Shown: piece after piece, positions 44,144 through 51,870 of the stretch
How positions within the stretch are numbered: the first letter of the stretch is position 1
Layout of the letters: every line of letters starts with the position of its first letter
Translations under genes and position numbers: made by a program
Notes under the pieces: model-generated
What the model was told of the DNA's origin: nothing
The model's input: only the letters and a program-made list of their open reading frames with translations
Database searches by the model: none
Origin: Sphingobacterium sp.
GTDB lineage: Bacteria > Bacteroidota > Bacteroidia > Sphingobacteriales > Sphingobacteriaceae
DNA: 64,000 nt
Assembly: GCA_029239355.1 (NCBI GenBank)
Contig: JAQZAZ010000004.1
Coordinates: forward strand, 1 to 64,000
Reading direction: 5' to 3'

Positions 44144-44764
44144 ATGGGAAAAGTTACAGACAATGCATTAGCAACATTGATTTCATCGCGGATTACAGAG
44201 ATCCTGAATCAAACCGGACTTTCACTCAACGGTCTCGCCAGCTTCTCCGGGTTAACTGCAGGACCACTTCGCAGCCACTACAACAAGACCCTTACAATCA
44301 CTGTCGAACATGTTGCAAAAATATGCCAGCCTTTTTCCATCCCTCTTCCAGACTTTTTCAATACTGAAATAGCACTCGTTATCGATATCGACAACGTTCC
44401 TGACTTAAGCACTTTTAAGGAAACAACTTTCGGCCAAGAACAAAACCTCCTATTAAAACATAAAATCGAACCAGTAAGTGAATCTGTCAATGAAGATCTG
44501 AGACGTCAACGCGAACTGATCGCCCATGTCGTATATGCATCCGATTATTTTACCGAACCCAAAACACTTGAACAGATGGTCGATGATTTTCAGGAAAATT
44601 ATAAAATCAATTTTAGTACCGAAAGGATCTATAGCTTGTTACGAAAATATGTGGGGCGCGAAGTATTGCAACGAAAACCTTTACCCAGACCCAAATGTAA
44701 AGGTAACATCAGCAGAAGACCTTTTTTGTATTTTAAGTCCGCGGCCGAAACTCAACAGCTATAA
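44144..44764 (+). CDS. HTH (XRE-like) DNA-binding protein
   Basis: 206 residues. The first 75 form a helix-turn-helix resembling XRE/Cro regulators (ISSRITEILNQTGLSLNGLA, SFSGLTAGPLRSHYNKTLT, then VEHVAKICQPFSIPLPDFFN). About 80-125 is a linker. The C-terminal part (VYASDYFTEPKTLEQMVDDF, TERIYSLLRKYVGREVL) looks helical and may hold a second winged-helix-like unit. The neighbouring gene converges and overlaps by six bases. Not in an obvious operon; target unknown. Confidence 0.78.
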   Translation: MGKVTDNALATLISSRITEILNQTGLSLNGLASFSGLTAGPLRSHYNKTLTITVEHVAKICQPFSIPLPDFFNTEIALVIDIDNVPDLSTFKETTFGQEQNLLLKHKIEPVSESVNEDLRRQRELIAHVVYASDYFTEPKTLEQMVDDFQENYKINFSTERIYSLLRKYVGREVLQRKPLPRPKCKGNISRRPFLYFKSAAETQQL

Positions 44765-45166
44765 AGCAGTTATTGAAACACGGGTATTTGTCTGAAGTAG
44801 AAGCGGAAACGTTATCTGCCCCCGCCCATGTATTCCCTTAGCACCCTTATTGTGTGCTATAACCGGACTGTTCCTGAATATAAAATTCTTATTTCCGGTT
44901 GCTTCGCTTCCGTCCCCCGTCCCGATTTCGATGCGTTCGCTGATTACCCGCATCTCAAATGGTCCCGGGACGGTAACAACCAAAGAATCCAAAGAACTTA
45001 CTCCGCTGCTACCCGATGACAGATCAAAATGACCGGGAATACAACTTACCGAGATAAAAGTAGCCAATCGAATTGTCAATGAAGCTTGTTGCGCCATAAC
45101 ATTCTTGCTATTGAACAGCTCAATAAGCAACATAACCAAGATCAAGAATAAACGGTCAACTTTCAT
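44759..45166 (-). CDS. Small secreted beta-rich protein
   Basis: 135 residues; signal peptide about 1-25 (NVMAQQ). The mature part (ASLTIRLATFISVSCIPGHF, VVTVPGPFEMRVISERIEIG, GQITFPLLLQTNTRVSITAL) has alternating strands with one cysteine, like a short pilin or DUF4402-type subunit lacking some strands. It follows an AraC regulator and a receiver on the same strand (31 bases from the AraC stop) and may be their output. Its last codons overlap the convergent HTH gene. Confidence 0.65.
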   Translation of the reverse strand: MKVDRLFLILVMLLIELFNSKNVMAQQASLTIRLATFISVSCIPGHFDLSSGSSGVSSLDSLVVTVPGPFEMRVISERIEIGTGDGSEATGNKNFIFRNSPVIAHNKGAKGIHGRGQITFPLLLQTNTRVSITAL

Positions 45167-45197
45167 ACGATATCATTTTCCCTGACTTTCATTTGAA

Positions 45198-46034
45198 CTA
45201 ACTTTCCCGCAGCGCACGTGGAATATGACCGGTCTGCTTTTTCACAAAATTCCGGAAGTTGGATTCATCATTAAACCCCATTTCATAGGATATTTGTGAA
45301 ATAGACAGATTGGTATGCTTGATATACCTTACAGCCTGCTGCACCAAAACGGACAAAATCATCGATTTGGCGGTTTTTCCAGTCATAGCCAAACATGTAT
45401 CGGTCAGCTTGCGCGCAGTAACATGAAGCTGGTCGGCATAGAATTGTACATAGGTGTATTCCCGGCAATGTTTATGAATTAACATCGAAAAATGATTTAC
45501 CAGTCCCATATCGCTTGTGTTCTTTGGCTGCGGCACCTGATCGCCGGCCGATACTTCATGATACACATCCAACAAAAGCGATTCCACACAGTGATGTGCA
45601 ACAAGATCAAACATATAATCCCCCTGCATACGCGCCCTACCAAGACGGATCGTAATCTGCTGATTAAAAACCTGTTCACCAAAGCAGGAATCATGATACA
45701 AAACCGGGCTCTCCCCAAAAAACAATGGTGAATGGATTATGGCGGTATCCCCCACCGAACGTTCATAAAATTTGGCCGTGAAACAGAGCAGATAACCTCT
45801 GCCCGCACGCAGATCTGATATGTCAATGAACCTGCCCGGACCGACAAAAATCATCTGGTTTGCCCTAAGATGATAATTTTCTTTCTCAACGACGATAGCA
45901 ATCGGCTCGAAGGTCTTGATTATCGTAAAAAAATCTCCCCCGGTCTGTTCAATGTACTGATGGGGAATGCTCCGAAAATCAAAGAACCGGAAGCCGGCAG
46001 CCGTAATATTGCCAAGTTGATCAGGAGTTGTCAT
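45198..46034 (-). CDS. AraC-family regulator
   Basis: About 278 residues if started at the ATG at 46034 (MTTPDQLGNITAAGF), overlapping the receiver gene by 14 bases; an ATG at 46064 would add ten residues. The N-terminal half is a cupin-like sensing domain (NYHLRANQMIFVGPGRFIDI). The C-terminal double HTH includes QLHVTARKLTDTCLAMTGKT and ISYEMGFNDESNFRNFVKKQ-TGHIPRALRES. The overlap suggests coupled translation with the receiver protein. Confidence 0.9.
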   Translation of the reverse strand: MTTPDQLGNITAAGFRFFDFRSIPHQYIEQTGGDFFTIIKTFEPIAIVVEKENYHLRANQMIFVGPGRFIDISDLRAGRGYLLCFTAKFYERSVGDTAIIHSPLFFGESPVLYHDSCFGEQVFNQQITIRLGRARMQGDYMFDLVAHHCVESLLLDVYHEVSAGDQVPQPKNTSDMGLVNHFSMLIHKHCREYTYVQFYADQLHVTARKLTDTCLAMTGKTAKSMILSVLVQQAVRYIKHTNLSISQISYEMGFNDESNFRNFVKKQTGHIPRALRES

Positions 46035-46464
46035 GCGAAATGATTGAAATATTTTTTCGAACAACTACGGGACTCTCATATCGTGCTCCCGTTTTTCCAT
46101 ACCTGCCAATGGCCTCCAGCATCTGTTTCGGATCACGTTTTGGAAAAACCTGCAGCGCTCCATTCCGTCTGAAATCACGTATTTCGATCAGACTATCCGT
46201 AGCCGTATACCCGAATACTTTAATGGACGGGTATCGGCGGCTCATTTCTCGAACTGTGTCTACCCCGTTCATAACAGGCATATGCAGATCCAAAATACAG
46301 ATCTGGGGCAGTACTTTGCAAGAACCAAGATACCGTAGCAATTCACTCCCATTATCTGCCATAAATTGCAGGTCGAACAGATCAAGTTGCGTTGAAAGCA
46401 GCTCAATAATTTTTTGCTGGAGCCTGCAGTCATCCGCAAAGATCAACTTAATCTTGTTTTCCAT
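46021..46464 (-). CDS. Receiver-only response regulator
   Basis: 147 residues, a single CheY-like receiver: acidic pair in LIFADDCRLQQ, phosphoacceptor D59 (ICILDLHMPVMNG), T in FGYTATDS and lysine in VFPKRDPKQML. No output domain; the downstream AraC protein, overlapping in translation, may be its partner, together forming a split regulator. No histidine kinase adjacent. A near-consensus promoter lies just upstream. Confidence 0.88.
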   Translation of the reverse strand: MENKIKLIFADDCRLQQKIIELLSTQLDLFDLQFMADNGSELLRYLGSCKVLPQICILDLHMPVMNGVDTVREMSRRYPSIKVFGYTATDSLIEIRDFRRNGALQVFPKRDPKQMLEAIGRYGKTGARYESPVVVRKNISIISHDNS

Positions 46465-46484
46465 GTGTGCTTATTTTTTGCATT

Positions 46485-46516
46485 AAACTATAGGACATCA
46501 CCTCCAGAACATCAAA
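46485..46516 (-). promoter_or_regulatory. Near-consensus promoter of the receiver/AraC operon
   Basis: On the minus strand TTTG (rc of 46513-46516), exactly 20 bases, TATAGTTT (rc of 46485-46492). The ATG at 46464 would lie about 15 bases into the transcript. Confidence 0.6.
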
Positions 46517-46744
46517 AGATTAATACGGAAGTATTATCATTCCACCAGTTTAACATTTGACATCTTGTTACAATTCCCCTGTCTTTTTTCTTTTCCGATG
46601 GTAAGTAGAAGTTTTATCAAAACAATTCTCCGATTCGACAAGTATTATTGAGACTTTGGGCCGTATATAGATCTGTTTGGCTTTCATTTTTTTTGTGTTT
46701 ATTGATTTCTAAACGTTTTTTTAATAAGGGATTGAGTTTAAATT

Positions 46745-46763
46745 ATTAGTCTAATTCAGACTA
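46745..46763. repeat. Inverted repeat copy 1 (19 bp)
   Basis: The 19-mer ATTAGTCTAATTCAGACTA. It is itself a dyad (TAGTCT-N5-AGACTA), and its exact reverse complement occurs at 46930-46948. See the second copy and the recombinase entry. Confidence 0.9.
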
Positions 46764-46882
46764 GAAAAAAAATATTTTTCATTGATTATGAGGAAGATAA
46801 ATTTTGATGAATTTTTATTGCGCGGGATTAGGCGGGTAACTACACACTTTTTTTAATCTCACAGTTATTTTAACGCAATCTA

Positions 46883-46915
46883 TTGCACGTCTTTAAAATA
46901 AAAATGGTATATTTG
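46883..46915 (+). promoter_or_regulatory. Promoter-like sequence inside the inverted-repeat-flanked segment
   Basis: TTG (46883-46885), 22 bases, and a perfect -7 element TATATTTG (46908-46915), pointing toward the recombinase gene at 46999. The spacer is slightly long. Confidence 0.5.
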
Positions 46916-46929
46916 AGTAAGTGAAATTG

Positions 46930-46948
46930 TAGTCTGAATTAGACTAAT
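46930..46948. repeat. Inverted repeat copy 2 (19 bp)
   Basis: Exact reverse complement of 46745-46763. The pair flanks 166 bases (46764-46929). Each copy has two 6-bp arms around a 5-bp centre, like a tyrosine-recombinase crossover site or a dimeric operator. A half-match (TTAGTCTAAT) also occurs at 48226-48235 over the recombinase stop codon. Confidence 0.9.
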
Positions 46949-46998
46949 TCGTATATACTATTATCTTTATGCTCAGATAATAATAAAAAGTGTACGCG

Positions 46999-48234
46999 AT
47001 GATTTTCAATTTTACTCTGTTGAGTACAGGCTCAACTTCTATAATTGCCCTAAAATTTATTGATGAACAACAAAAAGAGTTCATTGTAAAAACGACTTTA
47101 AAGATCAATCCTACCCGATGGAATACGGACAAACAACGCCCGGAAAACATTTATTTAAAAATCTACAAAAAGCTTAACACAAAATTAGACGCGATCAAAA
47201 TCGCCGTATCCAATTACCTGAGGGAGGTAGCATCTAAACAACGTAAATTTTCAACCAATGTTGTTACCCGCCTTATAAAAAAGTGCTGCGTTCTGAGCGA
47301 AAGTTCGTTTGCAAAAGGCAGTCTGCTGGAGGCGACCGAAAGTTTTATCCAGAGCCGTCTGCATCTCATATCCGGCAATACTCATCGACGATATAAGGTC
47401 TTTTTCAGCATGCTAAAACGCTTCGAAGGATTTCAGAAAAAACACCTGATGCTCAACGAAGTAAACAGTAATTTTGTGAAAGATTTCATTAAGTTCGGTG
47501 AACTGGAAACCTATAGTTCAAGTACCATTTATCGCACCATATATTTTGTTCGTACTGTTCTCAATTTTTTAGAAAAAAGAGGAATACGGACCTTAGTTTA
47601 CGAACTGGAACTTCCAAAAATCAAAAAATACAACCGGGTCATCAGTCTCTCCGAAGATGAGCTCATCCGTATCAAAGATACTGTTGTCCCCCCGGAATTG
47701 AAAGCAGCCAAAGACTGGCTGGTCATTAGCTGCTACACCGGTCAACGCGTTTCGGATTTTATGAATTTTAACCTGGATATGATGGAAATCCTCGACGGAA
47801 AACCCTGTCTTTCTTTTACGCAGCAGAAAACACAAAAGACGATACTGTTACCGCTACATCCCACGGCCATACATATTATGTCCGATAATGGAAATGATTT
47901 TCCTTCCAAGCTTTCCGCTCAGAAATACAACGAACAGATTAAGGAAATCGCGCGCCTAGCCGGCATAAATAGCCTGATAAAAGTTCGCACTCGAACTGGC
48001 TTCAGATCGACGGAAAAGCTGATACAAAAGTGGGAAGCCATTACCAGTCACATCGGCCGACGCAGTTTTGCCTCCAATTTTTACGGAAAAATACCAACAC
48101 CGTTGCTTATGCAAGCAACAGGACATAGCACCGAGCTGATGTTTCAACGCTATATCAGCAATACGGACACCGAAAGAACCCGCTCATTAGGTGCTTATCT
48201 TGATGAGGTTTATAAGAGCAAATTTTTAGTCTAA
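46999..48234 (+). CDS. Tyrosine recombinase (Bacteroidota integrase type)
   Basis: 411 residues from the ATG at 46999 (a GTG three codons upstream is possible). An N-terminal arm-type domain (about 1-100), SAM-like core-binding domain (about 105-205) and catalytic domain follow. The catalytic set is complete: R250 (CYTGQRVSDF), H351 and R354 (SHIGRRSF), H376 (TGHSTELM) and Y385 (FQRYIS). Length and arrangement match Bacteroidota integrases and the Tsr/Mpi-type site-specific invertases. No tRNA, relaxase or other mobile-element gene is adjacent, and the 19-bp inverted repeats lie just upstream. A local inversion enzyme is therefore as likely as an integrase of a lost element. Confidence 0.92.
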   Translation: MIFNFTLLSTGSTSIIALKFIDEQQKEFIVKTTLKINPTRWNTDKQRPENIYLKIYKKLNTKLDAIKIAVSNYLREVASKQRKFSTNVVTRLIKKCCVLSESSFAKGSLLEATESFIQSRLHLISGNTHRRYKVFFSMLKRFEGFQKKHLMLNEVNSNFVKDFIKFGELETYSSSTIYRTIYFVRTVLNFLEKRGIRTLVYELELPKIKKYNRVISLSEDELIRIKDTVVPPELKAAKDWLVISCYTGQRVSDFMNFNLDMMEILDGKPCLSFTQQKTQKTILLPLHPTAIHIMSDNGNDFPSKLSAQKYNEQIKEIARLAGINSLIKVRTRTGFRSTEKLIQKWEAITSHIGRRSFASNFYGKIPTPLLMQATGHSTELMFQRYISNTDTERTRSLGAYLDEVYKSKFLV

Positions 48235-48424
48235 TGATTGAAAATTGGGAGCGAAAAAAAGAAACCTGTTAAGATGATTAAATCAATATAATACAGATGA
48301 ATGGTATCGTATTTTAAGAATAAATCATTGAATTGACATCATATTAATTGCAATAACAACAGATTAATATTTTCGTCGTATCTTTTCTGGCATACGGTGA
48401 TTGTCCCGGAGAGTTTCGGTGATC

Positions 48425-49213
48425 TTAAAGCTGATAAATCAAACGAAAAAATGAACTTATTGTATTTTCCTTACTCCCAACGGGGAAACCAACGGCCATA
48501 CCGATAGCCAATTTATCGGTTAAGCCCAATTTCACCTGGGGACGAAGTGTTGTTTCCAAGGTACCAGAGGCAATTTCCTGGTTGACCTCTAATCCTATAA
48601 AATGGTCGGTCTGGGGCAAGGTATAATGGAAGGAGGTGTTGATCTGCCAATTCACTTCCGTTTTATGGGATTTATAACGATAGGCGACTTCTGGGCCGGA
48701 ATAAATTAAGGTATGCCAGTTGCCATGCCAACTTTTTGCGGCCACAATAAAGGGATTAAAAGCTGTCCCACCTTCTACAAAATTAAAAATCTGCGTATAA
48801 CCGACAGCTAAAGTTGTCGCATGTTTCTTGGACACAAAAAAAGAATATTGCGAAGATAAACGTAAGCGCTCCAATTCATTGCTCGAAGAAACATTGGCCA
48901 TCTTACTTTTGGAATAGGCAAAGTCCGTTTCAACCTCCAAGCCCAAGCGATCTACGGGCGCAAACTCGTATTCCATTAAATAGCCATATTCATCCACTGC
49001 ACGCATTCTTTTGATATCTGCACCAACATTAAACTCCTTCTCCCCTTTCCTTGCCCCCAAATCCCGAACAAGATCATTATATAATGGCTCGGCATGGTGG
49101 ACCTTATCCGGCAGGAGCTTAATTTCCTGTGCATGGACTGCATCTACCAGAAAAAGGATGCCTATTATCAGAAAAAATCCGAATCTTTGTATAGCGTGTC
49201 TATTGTAGTTCAT
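48425..49213 (-). CDS. Outer-membrane beta-barrel protein of unknown function
   Basis: About 262 residues from the ATG at 49213 (MNYNRHAIQRFGFF); the frame starts four codons earlier. Signal peptide to VDAVHAQ. A hydrophilic N-terminal stretch (HAEPLYNDLVRDLGARKGEK) precedes about eight to ten amphipathic strands ending in FFRLIYQL with a C-terminal hydrophobic residue, as in outer-membrane barrels. It lies 45 bases downstream of the papain-like protease on the same strand. I do not recognise the transported substrate. Confidence 0.7.
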   Translation of the reverse strand: MNYNRHAIQRFGFFLIIGILFLVDAVHAQEIKLLPDKVHHAEPLYNDLVRDLGARKGEKEFNVGADIKRMRAVDEYGYLMEYEFAPVDRLGLEVETDFAYSKSKMANVSSSNELERLRLSSQYSFFVSKKHATTLAVGYTQIFNFVEGGTAFNPFIVAAKSWHGNWHTLIYSGPEVAYRYKSHKTEVNWQINTSFHYTLPQTDHFIGLEVNQEIASGTLETTLRPQVKLGLTDKLAIGMAVGFPVGSKENTISSFFRLIYQL

Positions 49214-49258
49214 ACTACAAATCACCTTGACAATTATGGAAACAATTGGGAATTTATC

Positions 49259-50440
49259 TTATTGAGATTTCAATTTAGAGGCTAGCGTCGCATCAAGTGC
49301 ATCCTTATGCAATAGCAAGGTGATGGTTTTAAAGTTGACATATTCCTTTGTTACGTACATATAACCTTTAAACTCGTTCGCTTTGCCCCAAGAATTTTTG
49401 ACGAGGTAATATTCTTTACCATGCTGATCCTTGGCAAGTCCCACAATATGCATCGCATGATCGTCGGTGGTACCCCAGTTGTCAAATGCTCGTTGCCGCT
49501 CTTCGGCGGTAATCTTCTTTTCGGGCTTAGGTTTGACGAACATGGTCTTTTTTTCTTCCTCAGACATGCTGTCAACTGGCTTCGCAGGGACATATGCAAT
49601 ACCATAGGGCCAGGAAAATCCCTTTTCAGAAACATCAGTAGTCCAGGCGACCGTAAAGCCTAGTCGCAATGCTCTATCAATAATACGCGTTAGATCCTGC
49701 ATGGGCACATTATAGAAATGATCGAAGGACCAGTTGTCCGGCACCAACAGCACAAAAGGCTTATAATAAGGTTGATCTGTTACAGAGGCAAAGCGCATGT
49801 ACTCATCAGGGTCAATGCCAATTACTTGATCCGCAAAAGTGCGTGCGGTATAGGTTTTGCCCTTAAAGTCAAATTTCTCAGGTACTTCTCCAAGATGCGC
49901 ATCAAGTGCCGCACGGTAAGCCTGCTCCCAGTTTGGTGTCAATGGTCTGCTCTTCACCAATACTTTAAGCATGGTATTCAGCATAGGGGTCATTTTCTTA
50001 AAATCATTGTAGGTTTGGTTACCACGCAGGCCAGCATAGGCAGACCGAGGTATCGCACCGTACTTGCGAAACACATTCAATACATCATGCAATTGCCCGC
50101 CTTCACCCATGGTCAGCCCCCCGTGGAGACGTACAAAATTATGCGCTTTTTCCACATACGCCTGTCTGGCCGTATAGACCTGCGAAATTTCGACCGGCTC
50201 CCTGCCCAAGCGGATCATCTCCGACTCCAAAAATGAATTCCCCGTATAAGACCAGCAGGTATTCGATGCCCCCTGCTGCTTCACTGAGGTACAGCCCAGG
50301 TTGATCACATCCGTAAATACATATTCAGATTTAATCCGCTTGTACTTATTTTTATTGAGCAGCATACGCCCATATAGCGCAAGCAATGACCCAATAAGCA
50401 CTACAAGAATAATAATGATAAGCCTTTTATATTTTTTCAT
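49259..50440 (-). CDS. Membrane-anchored papain-like (C1) protease, bleomycin hydrolase-like
   Basis: 393 residues. One N-terminal transmembrane helix (about 6-24), so the catalytic domain is probably periplasmic. Catalytic cysteine C62 in QQGASNTCWSYTGNSF, histidine in DDHAMHIVGLAKD and asparagine in YYLVKNSWGKANEF. The order and the histidine context are those of peptidase C1B (PepC/bleomycin hydrolase) rather than cathepsins, though shorter than the 450-residue PepC. The start is 10 bases after the stop of the upstream acyltransferase, so these and the barrel gene downstream form a probable three-gene operon. Confidence 0.88.
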   Translation of the reverse strand: MKKYKRLIIIILVVLIGSLLALYGRMLLNKNKYKRIKSEYVFTDVINLGCTSVKQQGASNTCWSYTGNSFLESEMIRLGREPVEISQVYTARQAYVEKAHNFVRLHGGLTMGEGGQLHDVLNVFRKYGAIPRSAYAGLRGNQTYNDFKKMTPMLNTMLKVLVKSRPLTPNWEQAYRAALDAHLGEVPEKFDFKGKTYTARTFADQVIGIDPDEYMRFASVTDQPYYKPFVLLVPDNWSFDHFYNVPMQDLTRIIDRALRLGFTVAWTTDVSEKGFSWPYGIAYVPAKPVDSMSEEEKKTMFVKPKPEKKITAEERQRAFDNWGTTDDHAMHIVGLAKDQHGKEYYLVKNSWGKANEFKGYMYVTKEYVNFKTITLLLHKDALDATLASKLKSQ

Positions 50441-50449
50441 AATTTCCTA

Positions 50450-51577
50450 TTAACGTCCACCGCTGATCATTGCCGTAAACCGGGGCCAGAACTGCTTTAA
50501 CAAACTATAAATCACTAAACCAAATACAATTATAATGGCCGGACAAGCCACGTATAGAAATAGCAATAACACCTCAGACTGCGGGCGGAGTACCCTGAAT
50601 AAAAATTTAATGACAAATACCAAGGGCAAACGATGGTAGGCAAAAATAAAAAAACTGCTATTGGCCAAAAATGTGTTTGTACGCCAGCTTTCCTTTTCAA
50701 TAAAATAAGCAGATACAGACACAACGGCAATAAGACCAATGATAATTCCAGCACAGTACAGATCTGCCCACCAACTCCGGCCAAGGAAAAATAACTGCGC
50801 CGCGACAAGAAGCACATATAATGATACTGCGATCGGTAACATGGGCCGCATGCCATCGACAAAATTTTTGTTGTTAATGCTAAAATAAGCGCCAGCAGTG
50901 AAGAAAAAGAAAGACACAGTGCTCAGTCCTGGCAAATAAAAAAAAGGATTAGAAATCCACAACAAGCCCAATATTATCACCGCGTAGGTTCCCAGCTTTT
51001 TGATCAGCATATAAATCAGCGGTGAAAACAGCACGACGACCATTAAGTCACGAATAAACCAAAAGGGAGAATTAATGGGCAAGGACTTATTTAAATGGGG
51101 ATTCACCTGAGATGTATCCCAAAAGGACCAGAGCCAATCCAATAGGCTATAATCTGTTATCAATTTATTCCTACCAGAAACCAGGCTCCCTGATAAAAAC
51201 ATTTGTGCAAGCAAAAGCAATAGGATTACCACCAGATTCCAAAAAATATAAGGAATCAAAAGCGAACGAACGCGGCTTTTTAATTTTTGAAGGTAAATCT
51301 CCATGGAAAAACCTGCAGTCTTATAGAAAAATAAAAAACCTGAAATAAAAAAGAAGAGCGGTACACAGATCTCAAAAATAACTTTGGAAAACAAGAAAAA
51401 GATATGCGAAAAAATAGGATAGTTTGCAAAATTAATCTGCTTTACACCCGCAATAACGATATCTGAAAAATCGGTATGGATAAATACCACGCCCACAATC
51501 AAGGGGAAGCGCAAAAAATCAATGATCTTCGACTGCAGCTCATCTCCAGACATTTTATAATGATAATCTTTATCCAT
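50450..51577 (-). CDS. Acyltransferase 3 family membrane protein
   Basis: 375 residues with about ten transmembrane helices. FLRFPLIVGVVFIHTDFSD carries the family's histidine-containing first helix; FFISGFLFFYKTAGF follows. It resembles the OafA/WcfD group that acylates surface sugars. First gene of the leftward run acyltransferase-protease-barrel; the protease begins 10 bases after it ends. The 51578-51870 gap upstream is divergent to a TonB receptor gene and shows no other feature. Confidence 0.85.
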   Translation of the reverse strand: MDKDYHYKMSGDELQSKIIDFLRFPLIVGVVFIHTDFSDIVIAGVKQINFANYPIFSHIFFLFSKVIFEICVPLFFFISGFLFFYKTAGFSMEIYLQKLKSRVRSLLIPYIFWNLVVILLLLLAQMFLSGSLVSGRNKLITDYSLLDWLWSFWDTSQVNPHLNKSLPINSPFWFIRDLMVVVLFSPLIYMLIKKLGTYAVIILGLLWISNPFFYLPGLSTVSFFFFTAGAYFSINNKNFVDGMRPMLPIAVSLYVLLVAAQLFFLGRSWWADLYCAGIIIGLIAVVSVSAYFIEKESWRTNTFLANSSFFIFAYHRLPLVFVIKFLFRVLRPQSEVLLLFLYVACPAIIIVFGLVIYSLLKQFWPRFTAMISGGR

Positions 51578-51870
51578 TAGTTAGATCTAAGGAATTGTTT
51601 AGTCCAGTGAAATTAAGAATTTCCAATGAAAAAAACAGTAATTTGTTTTTAATCCCACCTAACAAAGAGTTTGGAACTGAGGTATTTCAGCCTAATAATA
51701 GGTTTAGAACAATATAACACGTATCAAAAGCGTTACATAATAACTAAACCCAATGAAAAAATGAAACTATTTAGCGCAACGCACTGTTTAAACTATAGCA
51801 ACAAATATTAATAAAGGATTAATAGATCATTCAATTTATCGCACAACATTCAACCTAGACAAAAGCTAAA

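Noticed and set aside
46999-48234. Integrated phage or conjugative element
   Set aside because: No relaxase, phage structural gene, tRNA or long direct repeats around the recombinase within the window.
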